Of a stretch of 64,000 bases of DNA, positions 1 through 12,389 are shown in pieces. The notes below the pieces were generated by a model. That model had not been told where the DNA came from. It was given only the letters and a program-made list of their open reading frames with translations, and did no database searches. The DNA is taken from positions 6,074,242 through 6,138,241 of the forward strand of contig JAJHZJ010000252.1 in assembly GCA_023548195.1 (NCBI GenBank), given 5' to 3'. Numbering within the stretch: the first letter of the stretch is position 1; each line of letters opens with the position of its first letter. The translations under genes and the position numbers were made by a program. This DNA comes from Bettongia penicillata ogilbyi. Lineage: Eukaryota > Chordata > Mammalia > Diprotodontia > Potoroidae.

Positions 1-174
1 CAAGCAGGTCTCGTCACAAATGCACCAGCTCAGGATCTAGCTAGTAAATGGGATGGATTTTTCAGTTCTTTCACACTGAGAATTGACATACTGAAAGTTT
101 TCTGCTGCAGAGCCAATATCAGACTTTTCTTTTCCTTCCTGAACTGCATGAGGCCTTGGGAAAGGATCATTCTG

Positions 175-295
175 CCTTCAATAGTAACTACTTGTGAGGG
201 CTTTGGGCAAAATACTTTAACCTCTCTGTGCCTCAGTTTTCTCATCTTCAAAATGAGGAGGTTAAATCTGATGACTCTTGGTGCACACAGGCAAA
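175..295 (+). mobile_element. MIR-type SINE fragment
   Basis: The stretch contains the MIR core cctcagttttctcatcttc followed by an aaaatgagg motif. Only the central part is recognisable. Confidence 0.6.
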
Positions 296-2270
296 ACAGG
301 TAGCTTCCTAGGAAGCCTGATTTGAGAGAGGCCAGGAAACCTCCTGCTACTTGGCAATCTCCCTCCCTCCTAGGTGCCCCAGTGCCTGAAATCCACAATT
401 CATTCCTCTTGTTTAAATACTGCCCTCTCCTTAAAACTGTCTTTTACCGTGATTATCAAATGAAGTTATTAATATGACAGCATGAATTAATCAGATCAAC
501 GCTCTCTTTCATAAAAGGCACCAGGAAAGCATGAGAGTCTAAGAAAGGAAGGGAAACAGTAAGAAAAAGGAAGATCGATGAGGTAAGTTCCTAACAAAAA
601 ATTAAAATTTCTAATAGAAAAACTTCTCAACTGCTTAGGATTGATCCCAGGCATAATTTTAAAGAGGTAAAAGTTACAATGGAAGGGCATATAACTCATG
701 ACGTTAATATTTAATGATACTGTACACTATTATGGGAACTGGGCTTACTTTACGGAGCACTGTAATTATCAACTGATTTAATTCACTTTACGTCTAAATA
801 TCATCTTGGGACTTCAGAATATGAAGCCCTTGAAAGCAACAAAATTATAATTCTGTAAGAAGCTTCTACAATTTGATCAATCCATCAACAGACATAGGCA
901 CAGGATTTCCACAGGGCTGTTTTCTTTTCTTCTCCCCATATTCCTGGTTCAATTTGCTTAGATAAATCCCCTCCTGTCTTACAAATATTCTTACCGCCTA
1001 ACTGAATATGTCGAGTGGCTATAAATTGTTAACAATATTGCAGAATGCCACAAAGGAAATTCCATTCTACTAGATGAACTCTTCCTAGCTTAGACCCAGA
1101 GGATCATGAAGTCCCTTAGGCAGGATATGGCCATCAGGAGTGAGAGTTTTATTATTTCATCTGTCCCTCCAATCCAATCCAATCCTCCAAACCAAATATA
1201 TCAAGGGGAATTTTAATGTGATCTCAGCATTCTTCAGGCTGGTCCAGTGGTTTAAGTTTGGGAACGGAATGAAACGGGACTCTTGTAATTCATATATCAG
1301 CTAATAATAATAAAAAACCCTCGTTTCCACAACATGGAACAGATATTATTCATTTAATATGCACCACTGATTTAGTTCAGTCCAGTTCCTTTGCCTCTGT
1401 GCAGGCCACGCTAGTACACCAATCAAAACTCATGCGCCAATTCTGAGAAATGAGGTCCTGATTACTTTTGCACCGGACTTTTTGCAGTTCATCTGTTAGG
1501 AAGCTCTGTCTGTGAACTGACCCTTAGATTCCTGGGCCCATTAAATCTTAAGGCCAGTTCCAGTTGCCTTCTAAGCCCAAATGATCCTAGCCTTCATGGG
1601 AAAGATATTGGTCCTATAATACACTATGCCTTGTGCGTGCAAGTTCATAGAAGTCTTCCAGTGAGTTTTTTAAAGGCTAAGAAGAAATTAGTAAAAAAAA
1701 AAAAAAAAAAACAAAAAAAAAAAACAAAAACGAAGAGAAAAGACAGCATCATACTGAACAAGTGACAAAATGGTAAAGAAAGACCCTAAAAACCTCCCCC
1801 TTCGGGTGCCTCCCATCTTCAGAAGAGCAAGTAAGTCTCCTGTTGCAAAGCTAGAACAATAGGAACATCAAATTTTTTGCCACCCTTTTAGAGGCTACTG
1901 CTAAGAGATTGTCTCTCTTTTCCCAAGAGGCTTGGCATATAGTTTCAGTTGTTTCCTAGAACCACAAAGCAAAGCTCTACCCCACAGGTTCTCTAGGTCA
2001 CTCCTGGAAAGCCACTGTCTAATGACTACCAGGTACTAAGGGTCTTACCACTTGATACAATGAGCCTATCTCAGCTGTTGTCCATGCCAGTGTCTACTGT
2101 ACCGGGGTCTATAGTGCTAGGTACCAAATGTTGTAGCCAGGTTGGCATGAAAGTTCAGAAATGGAATAAATGAAACCCTACTAGACCATCTAATAGTTAA
2201 AAAGAGGAAATTTATCTAGTCATAAGATGGAAGGATACAGCATTGATTCCATAGGGTGCTGTTTCTTTGC
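296..2270. other. Spacer without recognised gene
   Basis: AT-rich DNA with stops in all frames and no confident repeat match. An A-rich tract lies at 1693-1729 and may be an old retrotransposon tail, but I could not identify its body. Confidence 0.5.
1693..1735 (+). repeat. A-rich low-complexity tract
   Basis: Two runs of A broken by single C bases, ending in caaaaacg. It resembles a retrotransposon poly(A) tail. Confidence 0.8.
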
Positions 2271-2466
2271 CAGGGGTGGGGAACCTACAACCTTGAGGCT
2301 ACCTGTGGCCTTCCAGGTCCTTGGGTGTGACTTCTGAACTGGGTCCAAGATCTACAGAACAAATCCTTTTATAAAGGGTCTGTAAAGTTTGGATTTAGTC
2401 AAAGGATCACACTTGAGACCCTACAGGGCCACAGATGAGCTGGAGGCTGAAGGTTCCCCACCTCTG
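2271..2466 (+). mobile_element. hAT-like MITE, nearly palindromic
   Basis: The terminal inverted repeats are caggggtggggaacct at the left and aggttccccacctctg at the right (15 of 16 paired). The interior is also loosely self-complementary (ggccttccaggtccttgg against accctacagggcc). The same family occurs at 30510-30682. It is non-autonomous, with no coding capacity. A clear 8-bp target-site duplication is not visible. Confidence 0.75.
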
Positions 2467-3423
2467 AGATCTTGATTATACTGGCCTTGCCAGTATCAAT
2501 GAGAATTGTCTATCATAAATAGATCCTTACTACTTGTTTCACTGGCTTTTGTACTTGTGTCACTAGTAGTAACTACATCAGAAGTTCAACCTTTAGTCTC
2601 TTGAACCAATTAAGGCTTGACAAGAATTTCAGGGAAAAACAAACCTAGACTAGTCTGCATGGTAATATTTCTACAAAACTCCAACAAGCAGGTCCTGCGC
2701 CTCAAATTTCTCTTGCTGTTTCAGATTTGGGGTTGACAGTGGCATGGGAAAACTTACAGTAATGGCTTAGCGAGATAAGACTTGAAGCATGTATCAGGTA
2801 AGTGCAGCCGCTCACCCTGGAATATCCCTCCACAAAGCCCATCCTCACTTTTCCCATTGGTGAGCATCACCTGGAGTCTCCACTTTGTGAAGGGGCCCAG
2901 GGAGGCCTGCCTTCATTGCCCTCCAGGTCTGTTCCAGACTTTCTAGACTTCAAAATCACATCTGCATCACCTCCTGCTTTTGAGTTCCCATTAGAAGAAA
3001 AGACACTTAAATGATATTTTTGCTGTTTGTATTTGTATATCTACTCAGTGCCTGGAACATGGTCAAAGTTTAACAAATTTATGTTTCCTTCCCTCTCTTC
3101 CTTTCTTTCTTCCTTTCATTTTTCCTTCCTTCCTCTCTCCCTCCCTAACCACATTTAACTATGCAAGTACTGTGTGGCACAGAAAGATCAACATAAAGAA
3201 AATCGGTACATAATAATTCTAATATCATGGGCCTCTGCTGACATCTAGGAGATTGGATGGGATGATCTCCAATTTAGTATGGTGCCTGGAATACAGTAGG
3301 AGTTTAATATTTGCTATCCCTTTCCTTCCTCCTTTTAAAGCTCTAAAGCATCTATGAATATATCTGAACAGGCCAAGTCTATACTTTCAAAATAGAAATT
3401 AAATTAGAAAGTAGTCTTTAGAC
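2467..3423. other. Spacer with a pyrimidine-rich tract
   Basis: No gene is seen. Positions 3084-3147 are a CT-rich tract of ttcc/ctcc units. Short L2/MIR-like ends (a cctggaacatgg and a gcctggaatacagtagg motif) appear near 3045 and 3285. Confidence 0.5.
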
Positions 3424-3617
3424 CAACAATTCTTAATCTTTTTTGGTGTCCATGGACCCCTTTGGCACTCTAGTGAAGTCTATGGACGCCTTCTCAGAAC
3501 GAGGCATTTAACTGCATAAAATACATAGGATGGCCAAGGAAAGCAATTACTATGTTGAAATACACTTATCAAAATGTTTTAAAAACATGTTCATGGACAG
3601 CAAGTAATGAATCCCTG
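3424..3617 (+). mobile_element. hAT-like MITE with 8-bp target-site duplication
   Basis: The left end caacaattcttaatc and right end atgaatccctg are degenerate forms of a CAGGGGTTCTTAACC-type hAT terminus. The interior ggtgtccatggacccc is typical of this family. Flanks are ctttagac (3416-3423) and ctttacac (3618-3625), an 8-bp duplication with one mismatch, as expected for hAT. Relatives lie at 31919-32162 and around 35918-36535. Confidence 0.75.
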
Positions 3618-3869
3618 CTTTACACTATTCCACAGTGAACAGGGCTTAGTAACAGATATATAATATAAAATTCAGAAAAAAAGACATGTCATTTTTAAAA
3701 CTTTAACAGAATTTCAAAAGTTCCAAAATGCTATAACAATTAAACATTGTAGGAATATACTGATTGCTGCCATGACAACTGTTAGGATTTGCCTCTCAGC
3801 AAAGTACTTTTTGTTCTCTTTGTATGTACACTTTATTTACCTGCCTATGAACACAATATAATTACCTCC

Positions 3870-4390
3870 CTTGATCTTCAGATTCCTATCACCAACTGCT
3901 AACTAGACATTCAAATTGGATATCCCAGAGAAAACCTGAGGCTCAACGTTATCTAAAACTGAACTCAATTACCTAGCTCCCCTCCTTTCTCCAAATCCTC
4001 TCTCCTTCCAAACTTCCCCATTTCTGTCAAAGATGTCCAATCCTTCCAGTGTTCAGAGTTCATAATCTCAGCATTATCCACAACTGCTCACTACATATGT
4101 CATCCTACATATCCATTAACTGTCAAATCTGACTGTTTCTGTCTCCATAACATCTCTTGAATATGACCCCTTCTCTATACTCACAGCTACCACATTAGTT
4201 CAAGCCTTATCACCCCTCACTCAGATTACTGTCATAGTCTCTTAACTGATCTCTCTGACCCAAGTCTCTCTCTATGGTAGTTCATCCTATACATTGCAAC
4301 CAAGATGCCTCTCCCTTATTCAATAAACTCCAACGCTTCCTGATGGTTTCTAGAATCAAATATAAACTCTATCCAGCTCAATTCTGAGCA
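3870..4390 (+). mobile_element. L2/CR1-clade LINE fragment
   Basis: A decayed ORF2-3' region in sense orientation, with pyrimidine-rich motifs such as cattatccacaactgctcac, cagattactgtcatagtc and the cgcttcctgatggtttctag block that precede the L2 3' UTR. The reading frame is broken throughout. Confidence 0.7.
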
Positions 4391-4479
4391 GCAAAGAGTC
4401 AGTTTAAAACAATGAAATTCAAATTGATAAGCATTTACTAATTAATTACCATATGAGATGTTTCTCCCATAGTAGACGT

Positions 4480-4690
4480 ATTGTCTACTACAAGACAAGA
4501 GTATATGAGAATAGACTCTCACAGAGTTCAGGTTCGATCTCTTACACATACTGGCTATGTGATCTTGGACAAGTGACCTGACCTCTCAACACTCAGGAAA
4601 TTCTAAGATTTTAGGTTCTGGAGCAAGAACTGAACTGGATTGGCAATGGGGATTTCTCCATTGAGAAACCACAGCTCCAGTCCCCTCCCT
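4480..4690 (+). mobile_element. Marsupial SINE, variant tail
   Basis: The body ctggctatgtgatcttgg is followed by a tail resembling that of the SINE at 41728, where a tRNA-type body runs into a segment ending near a gcattgg motif (here ggattggcaatgggg). Confidence 0.5.
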
Positions 4691-4734
4691 CTTCCCATCT
4701 CCCCCAAATGCTTTTGAAGACCTTTCCCATAGTA

Positions 4735-5345
4735 CTGAAGACAAAAATAGTCCCCTCCCTCAAGGCATTCTGCTTAGGGGAGGTAGGGTGGGGAACATGT
4801 ATATAGTAAGTACAAAATAGGTGGTACAGTGTATGGATACAGTGTAGGATAGCCTAGCCTAGAGTCAGGAGGACTCATCTTCCCGTATTCAAATCTGGCC
4901 TCAGATATTCACTAACTATGTGACCCCAGGCAAGTCATTTACCCCTGTTTGCCTCAGTTTTCTCTTCTGTAAAGTAAGCTGCAAAATGAAGTGGTAAATC
5001 ACTCCAGTATCTTTGCAAGAAAACCCTAAATGGCATCATGAAGAGTTAACCTTGACTAAATAGCAACACTAAAAAATGGAAGCCAATTGGGAAAGGCCAC
5101 TTGAAGGAGATGGCACTTGAGGTGGGCTTTGAAAGGAATTACTGGTTCCAAGAAGGGGAGAGAAACAGGGAGAACAACTCAGATGTGAGGAACAACTTGG
5201 ACAAAGGAAGGGAGGTGGGAGATGCCAACGAGGCCAGCTGGTCTAGGATGTAGATTATCCGAAAGATCATCCATGTAAGCAGTGTGGGGAGAGGATCATG
5301 GAGATATCAAGAGGTCAAGCACAAAGATGAGCAGGCCATGAAGCC
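4735..5345 (-). mobile_element. L2 LINE fragment split by a SINE
   Basis: Antisense L2 3' region. agtcccctccctcaaggc lies at its 3' end on the left of the SINE at 4843, and gatggcacttgaggtggg followed by ggaacaacttggacaaagg lies on the right. The two halves are collinear with one L2 copy. Confidence 0.6.
4843..5080 (+). mobile_element. MAR1-like SINE
   Basis: Full-length marsupial tRNA-derived SINE: gagtcaggaggactcatc head, caagtcatttacccctg core, cactccagtatctttgc tail. It sits inside the L2 copy and so is younger than it. Confidence 0.85.
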
Positions 5346-5554
5346 TTAAGTAAAGTGTTAAAATATAGCTTCTTTGTCCATGACTGCAAATCTACCAGTT
5401 GAGTTGATTTATTCCTTACCAATATCCAAAAAATTTATGCCAATGCACCCTAGAAATAGGTTAAAAAATACAAGATGGAGGTGGTCAGGGCTTGGGGGAG
5501 GAGCTCAGCATTACTAGCAATACTTGTCATGTGTATATATTATTAGATTATTAG

Positions 5555-5815
5555 AGGTAGTTAGGTGGCACAATAGATAGAGCAAAGAGCTTGGGGTTAA
5601 GAAGACTTGAGTTCAAATCTATCCTCAGACATTTTTAGCTGTGCAAGTCATTTCACCTCTGAATGCCTTAGGTTTTTCAGCTATAACATGGGGATAACAG
5701 TACCTATCTCCCAGGGTTGTTGTGAAGATCACATGAGATAATATTTATAAAACACTTAACACAATGCCTGGCATACAGTAGGTGCTTAATAAATACTTGT
5801 GTTCTTCCCTTCTAT
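5555..5815 (+). mobile_element. MIR-type CORE-SINE, near full length
   Basis: The tRNA-like head (ggtggcacaatagatagagc), CORE segment and L2-like 3' tail (gcctggcatacagtaggtgc) are all present in order. Confidence 0.85.
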
Positions 5816-5819
5816 AAAA

Positions 5820-5995
5820 CTTAAAGATCACTCACTCCAAGCCTTATGTTACAGACAAGAGAAGTAAAACCCAGAAAGATGAATTAAGTGATTTACCCAA
5901 GGCCACATAATTATAAATAGTAGTCAGGGCAAGAACCAGGTCTCCTGGATTTTAAGTCAATGAACTCTCCACTGCATCGTCTGTCCCTGGCTAGC
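5820..5995 (-). mobile_element. MIR-like fragment
   Basis: It has the antisense core, with agtgatttacccaaggccac and ctctccactgcatcg. Confidence 0.6.
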
Positions 5996-8970
5996 AGAAT
6001 TTGTCTGCCTGGATGAACCACTATTTTCCAACATGCTACTAAAGTAGCATGGGATAAAGTCATCGTTCAACTAAGACAATGAACATTTGCTGAACACCTA
6101 GAGTCATTAAAATCTCATAGTACATTCCTGCCAAGTAGGCAAGCTGTTCTAGTGTCCTGCCCAAGTCCTAATTATATCTTGTCCACATAAAATTCCCCTA
6201 TCAGATCTAACGGATCATTCTCTTGTTCTTCACTTCTTAATTATGACAGAATTGTTATTTCCTGCTTGACACATGTCACATCCTAGCAATGGAACTGTAT
6301 TCCAAATGAGCAAGATAGGGAAGAGGTGGGTAAAAATATCCACATAAATAAACAATAAAGGTTTAAAAAATAAGACCAGAAAGTATGCAGTGTAGTCTTG
6401 TAGCTAGATTTTCAAAATGTGCCTGAGTGAGTTTTCACGATTAGCCTATGAACACATTCAAGTAGCTTGCCAAATTCTTTCTTCTATTTATAGTGCTTGT
6501 AATCAATGACATTAACACAGCTTCGCAATTCCTTCCTTCTTCCCTCCCTGGAAACAGGGAGTGTTTCATGAGTTCTAGGGTAGGGAGTGGAAATGACCAC
6601 CAAGTATCTCTTAACCAAAATGGATACAACAGCCTAGGATGCCTTTACAAGCATTTCGTGGTTCATAAAACATTTCCATAAATCTTGCTGGATCTCAACA
6701 ACAACCCTATATTACATAGAACATGCACATGAAAATTCCTGCTTTTCAAAGATGAGGAAACTGAGGCTAACTATGATAACTATCTTGAATCTTGTGAAGT
6801 AGGTGAGTACTTATCTGCCAGGCTGAGAGAAAATAGGACTAAATAATCACATTATGAAAATTTTAAATAGTATGTATAAACCACACATCTACACTGAAAG
6901 ATTATATTTAGCAACTCACCTGGCCATTACTGTCTCAAAATGTATAAGGCCATATCACAGAGAAAAATTTAACTTTTAAATAGATCTTAGTCCTAACAAA
7001 GGGAGCATTCTTTGCTTAGTTACAACAAAATGTAAAGTTCATGTGTAACGCTTGGCCAATCAGTAAAAACACTTAGCAGCTTTTCAAACACTTCCAGAAC
7101 CGACTGTGGCAGTAAATGCAGCTCAGCAAAGGCAAAGTGAAGCTATGAATTAAGAACATCTGATCAATCGGCGCCACACGGTAACTCAGCTCAATAAGCA
7201 TTTATTAAGGCACCTACTCTAATACTGGGGACACAAACAAACCCTTTCCTCAGGGAGCTTACGTGCTCATACAGCTACCCCGAAATACAGCATGTATATC
7301 CAATAAGCATACACAAATTACATATAAATTAAGTGGGACGGTGAAAGTATGATAACCGAGGGGAAGGAGATCCGGCAGCCCCCGTAAAATAGCGGCATAA
7401 GAGTCAGCCTTCAGGTCTAGAAGTCTCTGATACATAATATCAGTGTAACTTTGACCACTAGTCATACATAACCTTCAACGCTGCAGGTGAGACTAAATTA
7501 TAGGCTACCTTCATACTGTTACAGTGTCAGGCAGGGATGTGCTAATCAATGGTTGACAACTATTTCTCGCAAGAAAAGACAAAGTCTGCACTAAAAATTA
7601 ATTTGCGTTGTTAATATTTTCTCCAATTCTTTCTTAAACCCAGAAAATCAACAAAAGGAAAAAAAGGCAACAAAATTAAAAAGAAAACCCAGTCCTGATT
7701 TTCTAGTGTTTGCCGATTCAAAATAAAAATGTTCTCACCGAAAATTGAACAGTCAGCTCCCTAACCAGCAGGGACAGATCCCAGGTTCAGGATTCCTAAG
7801 TGCTATGCAAGGAAACATGGGAAACAAATTGGCAGGCTTTTACTGAAGGGAACTCAAAACAAGAAGAACTGCTGGGGACAATGGGAAAAGCTGCACTTGT
7901 GGCCCCCTGGAAAGTGGCACCAAGAATCCAGTGTTTGCTTTATTTAATAGAGTTCTTATCTGGGTGAAGCAAGACCAGGTCTAGGTTGATGGGGAGAGGG
8001 GGAGCCTGGACTTGGGGAATGGTACTGATGCACTAATTTATGGTAACATTATGTATACCCCCAAGAATATCTACATATTTGATGGGATGTCAAACAAAAT
8101 TCACCATAAAAGAATCATTTGGCTATTAATTAAATGCCTGGGAATTAAATGCCTTTTTTCTATCATGCGGCTAAATTGCTTTGCATCACCAATTTAAATA
8201 TGCAAAAATCAGCAGGGAGGAGGAGGAACATTTTCTGACATAAAACATAATTTCAAAAAGCACAAGCAAATAAATGAATGCAAACACAACCTGGGCACCC
8301 TGGGTTTACGGGGATGATGTTCAACTTCTAGTGCCTGAGCCCCAACAGGGTACGCACAACACCAAATCTTCTAGTATCTGCCAGCTTCTCATGGCAGAGA
8401 GAGAAACCTGAGAGCTCAGAAGCTGTCTCTCACCACCTGGTCTGCTGTTTTCATGCCTGAGACTGACAAAATAACATATGCCCTATCCACATGACACTAC
8501 TGTGAGAAATTTAACTGGAAGAGGCTAAGGTATCATGGTAAATATTCTTGTCAAATGCAAATGTCTTTTCAGACCATGGCACTTGTCATGTTAATTTAAC
8601 TCACTAGGCAATAAACACTTCAAACACTCAGAGTAAGGCACTGCCATCTTGGCTTTCCAATGCAACAATTATGCATGGCTATTCTGCGAAAATAACTGAT
8701 TTCTAAAGAGGAACACTGAGTTTTAAGGTATTAGGTTTACCTTATTTTAATCATGCATAAGTAGCATTAGTTTGTGGAGCTTTAAATAAGCTATCATTTA
8801 CCAGATATAGAAGTCTCTAGTTTGTGAACATAGTTAATTAAATCTTGTAGGATTAGTCTTAAAAAACAATTAGAAATAAACCAACAACTGATATGACCAG
8901 AATTTTACTCTGTGAAGGCAGCTTTGAAATGAATTATCATAATGCAAGGATGAGAATAATACTGTATTAT
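5996..8970. other. Unique spacer
   Basis: Largely single-copy-looking DNA with no long frame or splice-flanked exon that I can support. Short repeat pieces are a MIR core near 6750 (gatgaggaaactgaggct) and an antisense L2 3' end at 7190-7275 (catttattaaggcacctac). Confidence 0.5.
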
Positions 8971-8974
8971 TCTG

Positions 8975-10065
8975 ATAGACACATGATTTCAAAGAACCTA
9001 AACATTTGAAGGACATGAGGGACCCAAAAGAACCTAACAATAACACACTTGACAAGTGACTGCTCAACCTCTTCTTGAACACCTGCAAGGAGGGGGAACC
9101 CACCCCCTCCTGAGGAACCCAGGACTCTTCTGGAAAGCTCTCATTGTTAGGAAGTGTGTCCTACGTCAAGTCCAAATTGGCCTGCGCAATTTCCACCCAT
9201 TGTTCTGTTTGGCCGCAGGGAGTAGAATGAGAGACAAAGTCTAACCCCTCTTCCAGTCCTTCGAATACTTGGAACAACTATCATATCCCCATATCTTCTC
9301 CGCCTAACTAAACACGCCTAGTTCTTACAACTGACTCTCATGTGATGTAAATTCATGGCTCTTCAGTGGTCTGGCTCCCCTCCTCTGAACATTCTCCAGT
9401 TTATCAATATCCTCCTTAAATTGTGCTCAGAACTAAACACAATACTGTTGGTGAAGTGAGATGAGGGCAGAATACATAACATCACCTCTCTAGTTCTACA
9501 AACTACACATTTCTTATTGCAACTCAACATTCCATTATCATTTTTAATGGCAGCCACATCATAATGCTAGCTCATCTTGATTTTGTGGTCCTTTAAAACT
9601 CCCAGATCTTCTTTCAAACAATTGGCTACCTAATCATGCATCCCCCATCTGGCACATGTGAAGTTGATTTCTTACATCCCTATATTAGAGTACTTTTATC
9701 CATCACATCTTATTAGATTCAGACCAAAGATGAATCCTGACTGTCCTCTTGTGTGTTCATCATCCCTCCCAGGTTTGTGACATGTGTAAATTTGATGGGC
9801 ATGCTATCAATTTTATCCAAGACATTAATAAAATGTTACATAGCCCAAGGCCAACAACAGAGCCTTAGGGTACTTCCCTGGAGCAAGGTGCCATATTGAC
9901 TTGGAATCATTCATTCCTCACAGAAGCCAGCTGTTCTGAATTTATTCAGTTTTGAATTTATCTAATTGTATTTCTTTCTTTTCTACAGTCTCTCCATATT
10001 TCCTACAAGAATGGTAGAAATATTCTATCAAAATCTTTGCTAAAATCTAGGTAAACTTATATCCA
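8975..10065 (-). mobile_element. CR1/L3 LINE, 3' part
   Basis: Antisense CR1-type LINE. Diagnostic antisense segments occur in order: a ggaacccaccccctcctg 3'-end block, cctcctctgaacattctcc, cccagatcttctttcaaac, ttgatgggcatgctatc and gctaaaatctaggtaaac. Many stops and indels show an ancient copy. It continues beyond the SINE at 10085 (10350-10400) and again from about 11713. Confidence 0.75.
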
Positions 10066-10084
10066 TAGCAGAGAGGAGGATCTA

Positions 10085-10335
10085 TGAGGTGGTAGCAATG
10101 TGGTGCAATGGATAAAGTGCTTATTCCAGAATCAGGAAGACTTATGTTCAAATCAGGACTGAGACCCTAGCAGTATGCTTCTGGGTAAGATACTTAACAT
10201 CAGTTTCCTCATCTGCAAAATGGGGGTGATAAGATCATTTACCTCGAAGAGTCACTATGAAAATCAAATGAGGTATTTGTAAAGCCCTTAACACAGTGCC
10301 AGGCACATAATAGGAGCTGTGTAAAGGTGAGCAAT
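10085..10335 (+). mobile_element. MIR-type CORE-SINE inserted in CR1/L3
   Basis: Head gtggtgcaatggataaagtg, core cagtttcctcatctgc and tail cagtgccaggcacataatag. CR1 sequence resumes at about 10350. Confidence 0.8.
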
Positions 10336-10727
10336 TACTACTATTAGTTTAGTAATCTTGTCCAGAAAAGGAAACTATTTTTGCCTGGCATGACCTTTTC
10401 TCAAAGCACGTGGCCTTTAAATAAGACAACAAAGTATGAAACAAGGAACTTCTCTGCCCAGCATCCATATACACGAGGACATGCTCTTCTACAGATTACC
10501 CTTCACCAGTGGCAGAAGGAACAGACCGGAAATATGTTTAGTCAAGGCAACTTAAACTCCTTGGGTCATTTCCCAGCAGGAAGCCTTCTCTGTTTCCAAA
10601 GCTGCCCCCGTTTGATGTCACACATGAGACTGCTGATGTCATCTACTAGGCTAATTTCTCCAGGGTCGGAAGGTACAGGTTCCATTCTCTCTATTCCTCC
10701 CTCCATGTACTTTATCTCTTTGTCTGT

Positions 10728-11290
10728 CTCTCAATAAACATTTATTAAATGCTTATCATGTGCCAGGTCCTGTGTTAAATGCTGGGTTATAAAATAAAAA
10801 GGAAAAAAAAAATCAGTTTCTACCTTTGAGGAACTCACATTCTAAAGAGGGAAGGCAATATGCAAATGACTATGTACAAATAAAATGCATGCAGGATAAT
10901 TCAGAGACCTTTCAGAAAGAAGGCATTGATGTCAAAGGGACTGAGTCAGGGGATGAAGTATCTTGTGGGAGGAAGAGCAAGGAGGCCCATGTCACTGTAC
11001 CATGGAGAGGAGGAGAATGTGAGAAGACTGGAAAAGTAGAAAGGGGATGGATTAGAAAGGATTTTAAAAGTGAAATAAAGGATTTTTTATATTTGATCCT
11101 AGAAGTAATAGAAAGTCACTGGAGTTTGCTGAGTGGAGAGGGTGACATGGTCCGATCTATGCTTCAGAAAAGACTCTTCAGTAGCTGAGTTTCAAAAGGT
11201 GGATGATACTAGGGAGATATCAAGGCAAGGAGACCAACCAGAAATTTACTGCAATAATCCAGGTGGGAGGTGATGAGTATCTATACCAGG
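10728..11290 (-). mobile_element. L2 LINE, antisense 3' region
   Basis: It reads from the 3' end (aataaacatttattaaatgc, catgtgccaggtcctgtg) into ORF2 (gtcactggagtttgctgag, ttactgcaataatccagg), all as the complement of L2. A 120-codon plus-strand frame here (10826-11188) is a by-product of the antisense LINE. Confidence 0.75.
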
Positions 11291-11479
11291 GTAGTATTGA
11301 AAATAATTTTTACTTTTTGTTATTTTGAACTTGATAGAAACCAATTATAATAACCTTCTGTATTCAAAGAACAGAAAATGATCATATGAAACTGTGAATC
11401 TCTAATACAAATAGCTTGCTTAAGATAAAGCATAATAAATTCAATCTATTACTTTCAAAGTTGTCTTGTTGCCTGTCTC

Positions 11480-11712
11480 CCTCTGAACTTTTGTTCACTT
11501 TTCTGTGTTTAAAAAGAATTTAAAAATGCTTCAGTGACCCTCTTCTCCATTTTTTCTGGTATCATACTAACCCCTAAATTTCTACCTCCCAAATTAAAAA
11601 ACAAAACACTTTTCATAATGATAAATAAGCGAAAACAATACAAACAAACCCGCAGATAGGTCATGTCTGAAAAAGTCTATCATTCTACAACTCCCATCCA
11701 TCACCTTTCTGT
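11480..11712 (-). mobile_element. Dispersed LINE-like fragment, also at 18803
   Basis: It shares gtctgaaaaagtc and catccatcacctttctgtc motifs with 18803-19085 in the same order. I read both as antisense 3' UTR pieces of a marsupial LINE. Family assignment is uncertain. Confidence 0.4.
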
Positions 11713-12385
11713 CATGGTATGACCTATTCTTGATGAAGTCATACTAGCATTCTATTACCACTGCTTCCAACAATTTCTTTAACGATCTCTTATAGATTCT
11801 TCCTAGGAATGGAAATCAAAATAACTGGTCTATAGTGTGCAGACTGTTCTCTTCCCTTAATGAAAAATCAGGCAGATGATCAATCATGAAAGACTTAGCT
11901 ACTCTGATCAAGGCAATGATCCAAGACAATTCCAAAGGACTCATGAAGAAAAATGCTATTCAGCTCCAGAGAAAACTGATGAACTCTGAGTGCAGAACAA
12001 AGCACACTTTTTTTCACTTTCTTCATTTTTCTTGTCTTAAATTTTTTTTGCAACATGGCTAACATAAAATATGTTTTACATGGCCTTACATATATAACTG
12101 ATATTATACTGCCAGCTTCCTTAATAAGTCTGGGAGGAGGGGCAGGAAGCAAGGAGATCAATTGGAACTCAATTTTTTTTAAATGAATGTTAAATTAAAA
12201 AGACAATAAAAAAAAAGAAAAGAAAAATCAGGATTACATTGCCTTTCTCTAACCTTATAGAATCCTCTCTTATTTTCCATGATTCTTCAAATATCACTGT
12301 TAATAGCTCAGCAATCACACCTATCTATTCTTTCCAGACCCAAGGATCATGTCCAGCACTAGGGAGGTAATAATTTTTCTGTTCT
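11713..12385 (-). mobile_element. CR1/L3 LINE, upstream ORF part, split by L1
   Basis: Antisense CR1 ORF sequence: attcttgatgaagtcatac, aataactggtctatagtg, then after the L1 insertion ttccatgattcttcaaatat and ctcagcaatcacacc. It continues the reading order of the 8975-10065 copy, so they may be one element. Confidence 0.6.
11873..12221 (+). mobile_element. 5'-truncated L1 with 11-bp target-site duplication
   Basis: Only the marsupial L1 3' end is present: aaggcaatgatccaagac, gcaacatggctaac, gaactcaattttttttaaat and a degenerate A-rich tail. It is bounded by the perfect repeat gaaaaatcagg at 11862-11872 and 12222-12232, the signature of target-primed reverse transcription. The host sequence is the CR1/L3 copy, so the L1 is younger. 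Confidence 0.85.
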
Positions 12386-12389
12386 CTCT

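Noticed and set aside
10381..10737. 118-codon plus-strand open frame
   Set aside because: It starts in CR1/L3 sequence and ends in an L2 terminus; the protein has no recognisable domain.
10826..11188. 120-codon plus-strand open frame
   Set aside because: It lies in antisense L2 sequence; similar antisense L2 occurs at 26870-27275 without the frame.
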